A DNA stretch of 64,000 bases. Origin: Saxidomus purpurata (taxonomy: Eukaryota; Mollusca; Bivalvia; Venerida; Veneridae). Below, piece after piece: positions 40,031 through 50,800 of this stretch (position 1 is the first letter of the stretch; each line of letters begins with the position of its first letter). Position numbers and translations under genes: made by a program. The notes under the pieces were generated by a model. The model saw only the letters and a program-made list of their open reading frames with translations. It was not told where the DNA came from and made no database searches. The stretch spans positions 29,160,025 to 29,224,024 of the forward strand of contig JAFMSR010000012.1 in assembly GCA_022818135.1 (NCBI GenBank). The letters run 5' to 3'.

Positions 40031-41039
40031 ATACTTAAAAAAAAGAAATCAAATGAAAATATATAGTCATTACTGCTGGATTTGATGATTATTAAAGTTA
40101 CAGTGAATATAGCTAAATCCATTTAAATGTGGTGGTAATCAGAACAATTGATCAACTTGGTTAAAGTCCCATTAGCACTTTAAATTGTCATAATTATAGA
40201 GAATAATAATTGATGGATTGAATAATGGTAGACTTGTGTGTTCTATATAGTCAATGCAAAGTCTTAAGTTATAACTGAAGAGTGAATAGATCTACTACCA
40301 TTAAGATAGAGTATCATCATATAACGTGAAGAAACTTGGCAAAGACATTTTGTAACCCCATTATCTGTTTTGGGTTGTTAAAGTGTTATGTAAAGGACAA
40401 ACAATTCTAAATAGTTATGCTTTTTGTGTCATGTTTCATGCAGGATTGGACAAAAAGGCATTCTCTTCCTGTTTATGTTTTATACCATGTAAAAATATAA
40501 GCATTATTGTAATGTGTAGACTGTATTTTCAAGGTGTAACTTGCTGTCATTTAACCACAAAATGTGTTTTCTAAAAATGCTATTCCAGCATGTATGCATC
40601 AATCAGAATCACTAAACAAATCAAGTGGTTGTACCTGTGTTGTAAATATTCGGACAGCACAATAAATGAAGTGTAAAGGAGAGGTCTAAATCTTAACTGT
40701 CATGATATAGATTGTTGTCAAATGGTAAATGCACAGTCTTGCTTACACAGTTTTTATTCTTGTATTCACTGTATGCCTTTTTGTAGAATAGATTTTTATT
40801 TCAGGTATGGTTTTAAGTGACTTTGCTTTTTTCTTGTTTTGTAAATTTTGTTGTACAATTCATTGATGGTAGTGTGACAGTGATGTAACAGATACATGTA
40901 TATGCATAAACAAAGGTTTACAACCATTGCATTAAAAAGTTTATTGTGTGTTCCAGAAAAGATTTAATCCGTATGATATCCAATGAATTAACCCAATATA
41001 ATATTGCTTTATCACAGTCAGATTATTTTTCATGAAACG
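40031..41039. other. 3' flank of B-box gene A
   Basis: Presumed 3' UTR and flank. The part at 40930-41015 (GCTTTATCACAGTCA) is shared with 58505-58580 in copy B; the rest is not alignable by eye. Confidence 0.5.
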
Positions 41040-41932
41040 TATCTTGTACTTAATTACATCTGTTTGAAAACTACTAACTTAAAGTAAGTCTTGTACCAAA
41101 TATGTTGAATAAAATCCATATTATCATTCTAACTGTTTGCATGTTTCTAAAAGTCATCAGTGTTGATTAATTCATCTTAAAGCTGATTTTCATGTATATC
41201 TGGCCTGTTCAACATGCCTGATTTGTTATCTGACTGAATATCAATGATGGCCTAATTGAAACAAAAAATACACCCTTAATATCAATGCTGTAATGCATAC
41301 AGTAATTGCAACTGTAATCTAAACAGTTGATCAACCTAGTAACAGGATGGACCGTAGTATTTTATAGGTTTTCTATAATATTAGCAGTGGGACTGATTAT
41401 TAGAAACATATATCCAGAACATTGTGACCAGGTTAGGGCAAAACTGAATATGGACACAGCTAATTTGGCAACATTTCATAAGGGCAGTAACTCCAGTAGG
41501 TAAAAGGATTTGACTTGTTGTAGAACTTGTCCAACATATCATTAATTGGGCCTGGTCAAGACTGTACATTTGTATAAGTTTTTCAAGAAAGAGAGTGGAC
41601 AGCGCTTACTTGATGAAATTTCCAGAAATTAGATACAGTACAGTAACTCCAGTGCTTGAGACAATCTACATGTACCTGATCATCAAACTTGGCACAGATA
41701 AACATTTTGACATAAACATTTTGACAAGGTTTGATGCTGATCTAATAAAAAGAAAGACAGCTGAAAGTGCTATTTAACCAAAAGTTTGACAACTCAAGGG
41801 CTGTAATTGTGGAGTAAATTCAGCAGTCTGACTGATTACTGATTTTGGCATTTTGCTTGCAAACATTCTGATCTGGTTTTTTGCTCCATAGGAGTCAAAG
41901 AGCAGACATTGCTATTTTGACAAAATTTAAAA

Positions 41933-43792
41933 CAAGAGCTATCAGTAGGACAGCGCGCTCGACTTTTTTCAGTGCTTGCCAATGAAACAAAACTTTGGCA
42001 GAAAAAGGCAAAACAAGGATCCGTATAAATAAGGGCTGTAAGTAGCAAGATATTAAGTTAAGAGAACTTTATCTAACTTCATTGTTTGATATCCCTGAAT
42101 ACTACATGAGTTTGAAATCAATACTTGGTTAATGATATACGCGCATGGCAGTCCCAGTTGCATACAAGACTTCAACTATACATTTTTAAGTAAAATCAAA
42201 ACAAGAGCTGTCCCTCATAAGTGACAAATGCCCCAAAAGAGGTATCCCACAATCTGTGACCTTGACCTTCAAGTTATGGACCTGGTACTTGCCATATCAC
42301 TTTATATCTTCATGTGCTCAACATTTTTTTCCAGTTCATTTTAAAATCTTTCAATGTATGAAAGAGTTATAAACATGTGCATATACATTATATACAGGAT
42401 TCTAAAACTTCTAACCCCTAAGTGTGACCTTGACCTTCAAAGTAAGGTCGTGGGACTTGCGTGTGATACATCATCTCCATGTGCTCAACAATTGGGCAAT
42501 ATAATTAACATAAATATCGAATGTGTGCATATATACAGTATTCCAATACCTTTAAACTCCAAGTGTGACATTGACCTTTGAAATAGGGTCATTGGTCTTG
42601 TACACAACACATTGTCTTGATGTTCTGAACATTTGTAAAAAATTATCTAAAAAATCCTTCAATGCTCGACAAAGTAACAGTCAAGACACGAATGTGTGCA
42701 TATATACAGGATTCAACTACCTTTAAACTCTAAATGTGACCTTGACCTTTGAGGTAAGGACATTGGTCTAGCATGCGACATGTATTTTTCATGTGCTAAA
42801 CATTTGTACCACATAATTTGAAAATCCCTTCATATATGACAAAGTTACAGCACGGACAGGAATGTGTGCATATATTTAGGATTTTGTTACCTTTAAACTG
42901 TAAGTGTGACCTTGACCTCTGAGGTATGATCATGGATCTTGCACATGACAGGTCATCTTGATGTGGTGACACGGACACAGGGACGGACGTTCTAACAAAG
43001 TGATAATTTTAGCCACATAACAGACTGAAAGAATGAATAGAATTTACAGTTACGTATTGTCCTCCTAGCCACTTAAGTATCTATATGTTAGCTGTGACCG
43101 ACGGATGGACGATGCCATTTTAATATGCCCACCTTCAGGGGCATCAAACTTTTTCACAGATTTATCTACTCTTGCGTACAGATAGGTGTCATGATGGAAC
43201 ATGAGTATTTCAACTTTCAAAGTAATGTCTCAAATGGTTAAGTCAACAAGTGGACAAGACCGAACAATTTAACTGAGTTTCTAAGTAAAAAAGCACCATA
43301 ATTCAAATAAAATCCTTGACAGAGTTACCTTCTCTTGCCTACATTTTTCGATCATGATGGTAAACATCTCAACTAGTTAAGTCAAAAACTGGACTGGTAT
43401 GAAAAATTTAACCAAGATTCTAAGTCGATAAAGGGACTTAATGTAAAAGAAAATTCCTTGACAGAATTATCTTCTCTTGCTTACAGGTGGGGGTCATCAT
43501 GCAAACAAGTGTTTTAAGTTTCACAGCAATATCTCAAAAGGTTAAGTCAATAAGTGGATTTTACTGTGATTCAATATATTTTCTAAGTAAAACAAAAACC
43601 TTCACAGAGTTATGTACTTTTGTCTGTGGATTAAGGTAATGTTGGTAAATAAGTATCGTAAGTTTCAAAGTAATATCTGTAATGGTTTTGATAGAAAGTG
43701 GGGTGGTACGAAAATCTTAACCAAGTTCAATGTACTTTCTAAGTCGAAAAATGGCCATAACTCTGACAAAAACCTTGACAGAGTTATATAAA
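41933..43792 (-). repeat. Family 2 element, interrupted by family 3 and truncated
   Basis: Reversed: starts at its tail CAAGAGCT, hairpin GATAGC/GCTGTC, GCGCGCTCGAC, then the body of the long family 2 subtype (TCTCAAATGGTTAAGTCAAC). It is split at 42202-43146 by a family 3 element; the uninterrupted version is at 54835-55814. The head end is lost where the next element begins at 43794. Confidence 0.8.
42202..43146 (-). repeat. Family 3 Helitron-like element nested in family 2
   Basis: Starts CAAGAGCTGTCCCTCATAAG and ends ATTTTAATATGCCCACC with a GGGGCAT head. Five tandem units carry TGTGACCTTGACCTT motifs. The flanks rejoin to match the empty site in the copy at 54835-55814 (near 54945). Confidence 0.85.
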
Positions 43793-43793
43793 A

Positions 43794-45023
43794 CAAGAAG
43801 GCCCAATATCAATCACCTGCGATGTAGCAAAATGTGACCAAACTTCAACTCTAAACTATATATCATAAACACAAACATTCTGTTTGACCTTGACAAGGCA
43901 AACCTTTTGACCAATTAATATGATAATTGGGTTGTAAATGTCACCTGTATGGCATACACAAGGTTTTTAACTGGGTGACCTAGTTTTTAACCTGAGATTA
44001 CCCATGTTCAAACTTGACCTAAATTTCATCAAGACAAACGTACTGACAAAGTTTCATGAAAATCCAATGAAAAATGCAACCTCTATTGCATAGATGAGGT
44101 TTTACTACAATTTTACCCTGTGACCTAGTTTTTGATCCAAGATGACCCATGTTCAAACTCGACCTAGATTTCATCTAGGCAATCATACTGATCACGTTTC
44201 ATGAAAATCCAATAAAAATGCAACCTCTATTATATACACAAGGTTTTTTTATGATTTGACCTTGTGACCTAGTTTTTGACCCTAGATGACCCATGTTCAA
44301 ACTGGACCTAGATTTCATCAAGGCAATCATACTGACTAAGTTTCATGAAGATCCAATGTAAAATGCAACCTCTATTGCATACACCAGGTTTTTCTGTGAT
44401 TTGACCGGGTGACCTAGTTTTTGACCCTAGATGAGCAAAGCTCAAACCCGACATAGATTTTATCAAGGAAATCACACTGACCAAGTTTCATGAAAATCCA
44501 ATGAAAATGCAATTTCTATTGCATACACAAAGTTTTTTTTATGATTTGACCGGGTGACCTAGTTTTTGACCCTAGATGACCCATGTTCAAACCAGACCTA
44601 GGTTTTATCAAGGCAATCATACTGACCAAGTTTCATGAAAATCCAATGAAAAATTCAACCCCTACTGCATGGCCAAAGTTTTTCTATGATTTGACCCTGT
44701 GACCTAGTTTTTAATCCTGGATGACCCATGCTCGAACTCGACCTTAATTTCATCAAGACAAACATACTGACAAAGTGTCATGAAAATCCAATGAAAAATG
44801 CAACCTCTATTGCATACATGAGATTTTACTACAATTTTACCCTGTGACCTAGTTTTTGACCCCAGATGACCCATGTTCGAACTCGACCTAGATTTCATGT
44901 AGGCAATCATACTGATCAAGCTTCATGAAAATCCAATGAAAAATGCAACCTCTATTGTATACACAAGGGTTTTCTATGATTTGACCTTGTGACCTAGTTT
45001 TTTACCCTAGATGACCCATGTTC
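43794..45023 (-). repeat. Family 1 element, 5' truncated
   Basis: Reversed: CAAGAAGGCCCAATATCAAT tail, then about eight units of 125-140 bp (GTGACCTAGTTTTTGACCC, TTTCATGAAAATCCAATG). The head is missing; the array stops near 45023. Confidence 0.85.
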
Positions 45024-45025
45024 AT

Positions 45026-45514
45026 GTAGACACTTCATCAAAAGACATAAGTAGTATAAGTATCTATTCTTTAAAATAATTTCTTTTCTGGAAGGCCTTT
45101 CACACTTTATTTACTTCATGCTTCAATTAAGATCTTTTCACTTACATTTGTTATTCCTTTAACACATGGAGTTCAAATTTGAAGACCAATGTACAAACAC
45201 AGGAAAGCTTATCAATACTTCATACCAAACAGGTACACTGTACCACAATGTAAGGTTTTACCTACGTTTTAGCCGATCAGTGGGGTACTTAAACAAACAA
45301 ATACAGGTCACATATATTACATCATATCTCAAACTACAAAGTAAACAACAATATTGATATCTTATAACAAGAGGCCTGTGATGGCCTAATGTCTGTATAG
45401 ATTATGCTCATATTAAATACTACCTTCTCATCAAGTTTCATAAAATAAAAAAGATGGAAGTGGCCATACTGAAAGCTACGAAGGTTTCACTACATTTTGA
45501 TGAAGTGTCTACAG
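45026..45514. repeat. 19-bp perfect inverted repeat around 450 bp
   Basis: TGTAGACACTTCATCAAAA near 45025-45044 is the exact reverse complement of text near 45495-45514. The right arm lies in duplicated flank whose copy B counterpart differs there, so this may be a local inverted duplication rather than an element. Confidence 0.5.
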
Positions 45515-45704
45515 TTTACCATTTAACAATTTTTAAACAGAAGGCAGTAATGTGATCTGGCTGGAGCTTGTCCACAGTATTATGCCAAGGGATGGCGATG
45601 AGTTTTCAAGGAAGATAATAAGCAGTTGAGGGTTGACCGCAAAACTGTTGTAAGTCCTTCTCTATTTCATTTAAGTTACGATTGATTTGCAGTCAAATCT
45701 CACA

Positions 45705-45775
45705 GCTCTTTTTCAAGCATTTTCTTCTTACACTTGTGAGCTGTAGTATCGTATATTTGCACATAGCAGTGGTTG
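45705..45775 (-). pseudogene. 71-bp scrap of MRPL3 terminal exon
   Basis: Closely matches the exon segment that codes [20 protein letters not shown] at 47581-47841 and 36951-37232, with few substitutions. The flanks are unrelated to either exon. Too short to function; left by a third duplication or gene-conversion-like event. Confidence 0.85.
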
Positions 45776-45920
45776 ACTGGATAGCAGTAAACATGGTGTT
45801 TGAATAGCCATAGAGACAGTGATAGGTTGGGGCCCCAGTCCTGTTTTCTTTGAAAACAAAACTACAGATAAGGCTAATTATGGCACAAAATTTGAACAAA
45901 CTTGGTGAAGAACAAATAAA

Positions 45921-47109
45921 CAAGAGCTGTCCCTCACAAGTGACGAATGCCCTCGAAAGAAGTGTCTCACAGTCTGTGTCCTCTCCATGTGCTCAATAAA
46001 TGTGCTATGTAATTTTAAAATCCTTCCATGCATGACAGAGTAACCATGCATACAGTATTCTATTACTTTTAAACACTGTGACCTTGACCTTCGAGGTAGG
46101 GACATGGTTCATGCAGACAACATATTGTCTTGATGTGCTGAACATTTGTGCCAAGTTATTTTAAATCAATTAATGTATCCTGACACAATGTTTGCATATA
46201 TACAGGATTCCATTACCTATAAACTCTAAGTGTGACCTTGACCTTTGAGGTAGGGACTTGGGTCTTGCACGCGACATATCGGCTTGATGTGCTATACATT
46301 TGTGCCAAGTTATTTTAAAATCCTTGAAAGCATGATAAAGTTAAAGTTCAGACACAAATGTATGCATATATACATGATTCCATTACCTAAAAACTCTAAG
46401 TGGGACCTTGACCTTTGAGGTAGGGACGTGGGTCTTGCACGCAACACGTCATCTTGATGTGCTTGACATTTGTGCCAAGTTATTTTAAAATCCTTCAATG
46501 CATGACAAAGTTACAGTCTGGACACGAATGTGTGCATATATGCATATATACAGGATTCCATTACCTTCAAACTCAAAGTATGACCTTGACCTTTGAGCTA
46601 GGGATGTGGGTCTTGCACGCTACACGTCATCTTGATGAGCTAGACATGTGCCAAGTTATTTTAAAATCCTTCAATGCATGACAAAGTTACAGTCCGGACA
46701 CAAATGTGTGCATATATAGAGGAATCCATTACCTTCAAACTCCAAGTATGACCTTGACCTTTGAGGTAGGGACGTGGGTCTTGCACGGGACACGTCGTCT
46801 TGATGTGCTATACATTTGTGCCAAGTTATTTTAAAATCCTGCAATACATGACAAAGTTACAGTTCGGACACGAATTTGTCACATTAGAGGATTCCATAAC
46901 CTTCAAACTCCAGGTGTGACCTTGACCTTTGAGGTAGGGACGTTGGTCTTGCACGGGACACGTCGTCTTGATGTGCTTGACATTTGTGCCAAGTTATTTT
47001 AAAATCCTTCAATGCATGACAGCGTTACAGTCCGGACACTAATTTGTAAGTGGGGACGCACAGATGGGCGGACGGTGCGATTTTAATATGCCACCCTTTG
47101 GGGGCATAA
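45921..47109 (-). repeat. Family 3 Helitron-like element
   Basis: Reversed: tail CAAGAGCTGTCCCTCACAAG, about six units of roughly 165 bp (GTGACCTTGACCTTTGAGG, ACAAAGTTACAGTCCGGAC), head GGTGCGATTTTAATATGCC with GGGGGCATAAAAA. Complete and uninterrupted. Confidence 0.9.
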
Positions 47110-47247
47110 AAATGCTATACATCATATATCTTAGACTCAAAATATGTTTTTTCTTTTAAACAGTTCATGGAATAAATTTTTTTAACAAGTCTGGCAGTGG
47201 ACGCATGCCAACATTCATCAACTTTTCATCAAATGGTCTGAAAGTTT

Positions 47248-47580
47248 ATTTTGAATGTGAATGAGCACACAACAGACAATAAGTTGTCACAATTGCTAAT
47301 CAGTACATGCTCAAGAGAGCTCAATATCTTGCAATATACAAACAATTGTGTGGTGTGAGGTTCTTTTGATTTAATTTGCTGTATCTGTTTGAAAATCTAC
47401 AAATACTAGAACATAGACTCCATTTTTTCTGCTCATCATACGGAGCTTGTCTTACCCTTTGTCAGAATACATACTCCTTTTGTCTGATGAAACAAAATTT
47501 GGCAACAAACAATAAGCCCTTAAAATTAAATGTCTGAGTTTTATTTCAATAATGAACACAAGTTTTTAGCTCCAAACAAA
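47248..47580 (-). repeat. MRPL3: MRPL3 3' UTR, copy B
   Basis: Matches 36635-36950 and 63765-64000 (for example TATCTTGCAATATACAAA and CTGTATCTGTTTGAAAATCT). AATAAA on the - strand at 47540-47545 lies close to the stop. Confidence 0.75.
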
Positions 47581-47841
47581 TCATGTACTTTCATTTTCCT
47601 CTGTAAATGTGATAGAGGTATCGGACATTTGAAACAGTTCTTCATCATAAATATCCTCGGGCAGAGGCTCCTGAATGTCATCGGAATAAAATGTTGGCAT
47701 TGCTACTGGCTGCTCTTTTTCAAGCATTTTCTTCCTACACTTGTGAGCTGTAGTATCATATATTCGCACATAGCAGTGGTTGGGACCTGGTACACCTGTA
47801 CTTGTGTAAAGAATGTTGTACTTGGTGTTGATTCTCCAGAT
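47581..47841 (-). CDS. MRPL3: MRPL3 terminal exon
   Basis: Acceptor CACAG then [20 protein letters not shown] and on to [11 protein letters not shown] with TGA at 47581-47583; 86 codons plus stop, entered in phase 0. Duplicated at 36951-37232. Confidence 0.93.
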   Translation of the reverse strand: MWRINTKYNILYTSTGVPGPNHCYVRIYDTTAHKCRKKMLEKEQPVAMPTFYSDDIQEPLPEDIYDEELFQMSDTSITFTEENEST

Positions 47842-50800
47842 CTGTGAATATTTAAGGTCAAAATTTGTTAACCTCAGCAGATGTTTTGAGACATATATTT
47901 CCATTCATGATTTACTAACAATCCAATTTATACTGTGGTACTGGTAACAGACTAGGATATTTTAAAGTTAGTGAAAGCTGATTATACTTTGGTATTTAAA
48001 ACTGTACTGTATATATGTGACAAAAAGTTACTGATAAATAACCTTGCCAAATTCGTAAAATGGGACTTGACCACCTTAAGTTTGGACAGTACCAATACTT
48101 GTTCAAAGGGATGCTCATGGAAATTGACTAAGTAGCAAACAGTGCAAACCATGATCATACTGAGCATATAAGCAGGTTGATCATGATCTGCACTGGCCAC
48201 AAATACAGATGCATTTGCTACTAGCAGACAGACAGTAAAAAAATAATTGTAAATTCCTTTCGTTTTGGCCATGCAGTTACTCAGCATAAAGAAACCTGTG
48301 TTTCTGCATTTTCACAAACTGTCATTCTACATGTGAAATACAACTTTCTCACTTGGGGCAAGAGGAAATAGATGAAAAAATAATATGGAAACAGAATGTT
48401 GATGGTGACACTGTAATAACTCTACTTTAAGGCATGCAGGACCATTGTCACAAGGTATTACTTACAAGGTTTCACTTACTTTATTCTTCTTAACATTATG
48501 TTTGTGCAGATAACAAACATGAGCCCTATTTTCCTATAAAAGAATGGTTCCTCATATGTTCCTTCTCTAGCACATGTAATACAAATTTCTCACCTTAAGT
48601 CCTCTGGAAATTCTCCAGTCACGTCCCATTATACCAGGCATCTTCTTACCTTTTGGCATGCCACGTTTTCTCTAAAATATATGAAAATGCAAAATTATTA
48701 TAATTTAAGGACCTGCTTAGAGTAATTCAAATATTTTCAAATGGTCACTGTGACCTTGACCTTTGAGGTAGGACAAAAGTAAGATCATGTGCATCATATA
48801 CAGTACCTACTGACCTCACACTTTTAAGTCACCTAGGGATCCATTACACTTGTAAGGTAATTTTACATCTTTTGCAACAGCAAACACAAGTTTTGCTAAA
48901 TTGAAATAGAAATGAAACCTCATTCCTTATGTCCCCAATGGCAGACTATACTGGTATATGCTAAATTTAAATACAGCTTTCACACTGTTTGAATTCACTT
49001 TACTGATTGGACAGACAGATCTGATAGGTGGGTGCGTAAATAGACAGATTAGCCAACCAACAGACAGATGCTAAACTCACAGCTCTATCAGTTGAAAACA
49101 AAGGCAAAATGATAAATAATCAAAGCGCTGTGAGCGCTGAAGGCCTGGGGGCTATAGGTTACATGCGAAACATAAAATGCCAATTTTAACTTATTTAAGG
49201 GTCATAACTCTGCCGTTCCTTAGTGCAGCCGCCCAACAAACTTTACATAACTGTAAGATTTCTTGACTCTAAATTTAAACTTTTGGAGTTCCGCTCGACA
49301 TTCATAAATGCTGATTCCCATTTATTAATTGCCTTTACAAACGTACGATGTACAACATTACGTTCGCAATAAACTCTGAAACCAAGGTGGAAAAGGGCAC
49401 TTACACAAACTGCTTTGAAGTACTTAGGCAGTCAGTTTAACCAATCAAAAGATTGACACATTTTTTTATGCAGCTCATGTTGTAAAATAGCACCGTAGTT
49501 CTAATCAAAGCGCTGAAGGCATGGGGGCAGGGATCAGGAAAACCGAAAATTTGCCGGTCTGGACCGATTTTTAACTCGCTGGACCGATTCACGTAACCAA
49601 AAGTTGCTTAAAAATCGGTCCGAGATTTTTTTTTTAAAAGCCATAAAATCGCTCAAATATGACAAAAGAAGTTGCTTGTGTAATTAGACATATCATCTGT
49701 GTTATTAGCACCTATCTAATACCCCAATAAACGTGTCATGTTTATAACCTGCGGCGGTCTTTACCTAATTGGTCCAACACACCAATTCTACAATACCTCG
49801 GGCGTCGCTAACACGTTATTGATTAAAGGATTTTATTAATGTGTTAAGCAGCTCTGATTGACTTAATGCCGGACCGATTGTCTTTCGGCCGCTAATCATT
49901 ACCTACACTTTGAAATGGCCTTTCGATTTATTGTTGAAATAGCACAACGCAACATATTTGCGACGTTCAAAAAATCAAATGACCGAAATGGCAAATCGGC
50001 TCATGGTAATCGGGAGAATAATAACTGGAACCCGAAGGACTGGCAACCAGTAGTCAATGTTTCCGAAAGTCGGAAGGGCAATGTTAAACGGACTGGCGAC
50101 CCGAGAACATAAAAAAATATTCAAAACGAAACCATACGACAAAACTTTAATAGCCTATAACTAACACATGGATTATTACAAAACTTTGTGGGGGTGACTT
50201 TGAACGTAATCAGTTCTAATCGAAATTGAACACACTTTCAATGATAAAATCACATGGAACTTATTACATTTATTTATGAAAACTGGCTTGATATTTTTCT
50301 TATTACTTAGAAATTCCGTTTCTTATTTTTTTATGGCGAAAACGATGTAAAGTTTATCCCTTAGAAAATGGAACGCTCCACGTGAACGGCGCATTTATTT
50401 TATCTACTCGTGAGATTTACTAATCAATAATGAAAGATTTTCGTTTTTGGAAACATTTTGGAATCAAAAGGAGGGAATGAAATAATTTAACCGTTCCATG
50501 ATCATGCACAACAATGGAAAGCTAGTTGAAAATATATAAATCACAATTTTTTTTTTTTTTTTACGTTTTTGTGATTTTTTTAAGTGTGGGGGGGGGGGGG
50601 AGGGGGGTTGACGATGTACCCTCGGCTTGTCCGGACCGATTGAGATTTCAAAATTTCCTGATCCCTGCATGGGGGCTATAGGTTAACTCCCCGAAAAACA
50701 ACTTTTGACCTACGTGTTTTGCGCTGAACCTTACCTAATGCGCGGGTCGAAATGTGCAGAGAACGAAATTCAGTATATGACACAGAATGAATGATTCACA

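Larger units (their letters stand above)
36635..45775. repeat. Segmental duplication, copy A (mosaic)
   Basis: Order: MRPL3 3' UTR and terminal exon (36635-37255), flank (37296-37767 and 38144-38266), B-box gene (38267-40030), flank (40930-41015, 41040-41930), flank (45380-45636), MRPL3 exon scrap (45705-45775). These match 47248-47862, 55921-56502, 56503-58257, 58505-58580, 60324-61105 and 62732-63003 in the same order and orientation. Intervening blocks are copy-specific insertions. Divergence in non-coding parts is substantial, so the duplication is not recent. Confidence 0.85.

Noticed and set aside
47581..47904. Starting the MRPL3 terminal coding region at the upstream ATG (47902-47904)
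   Set aside because: The sequence before 47842 is intronic: an acceptor CACAG sits exactly where homology to human MRPL3 begins, and the upstream residues are unlike any L3 protein.
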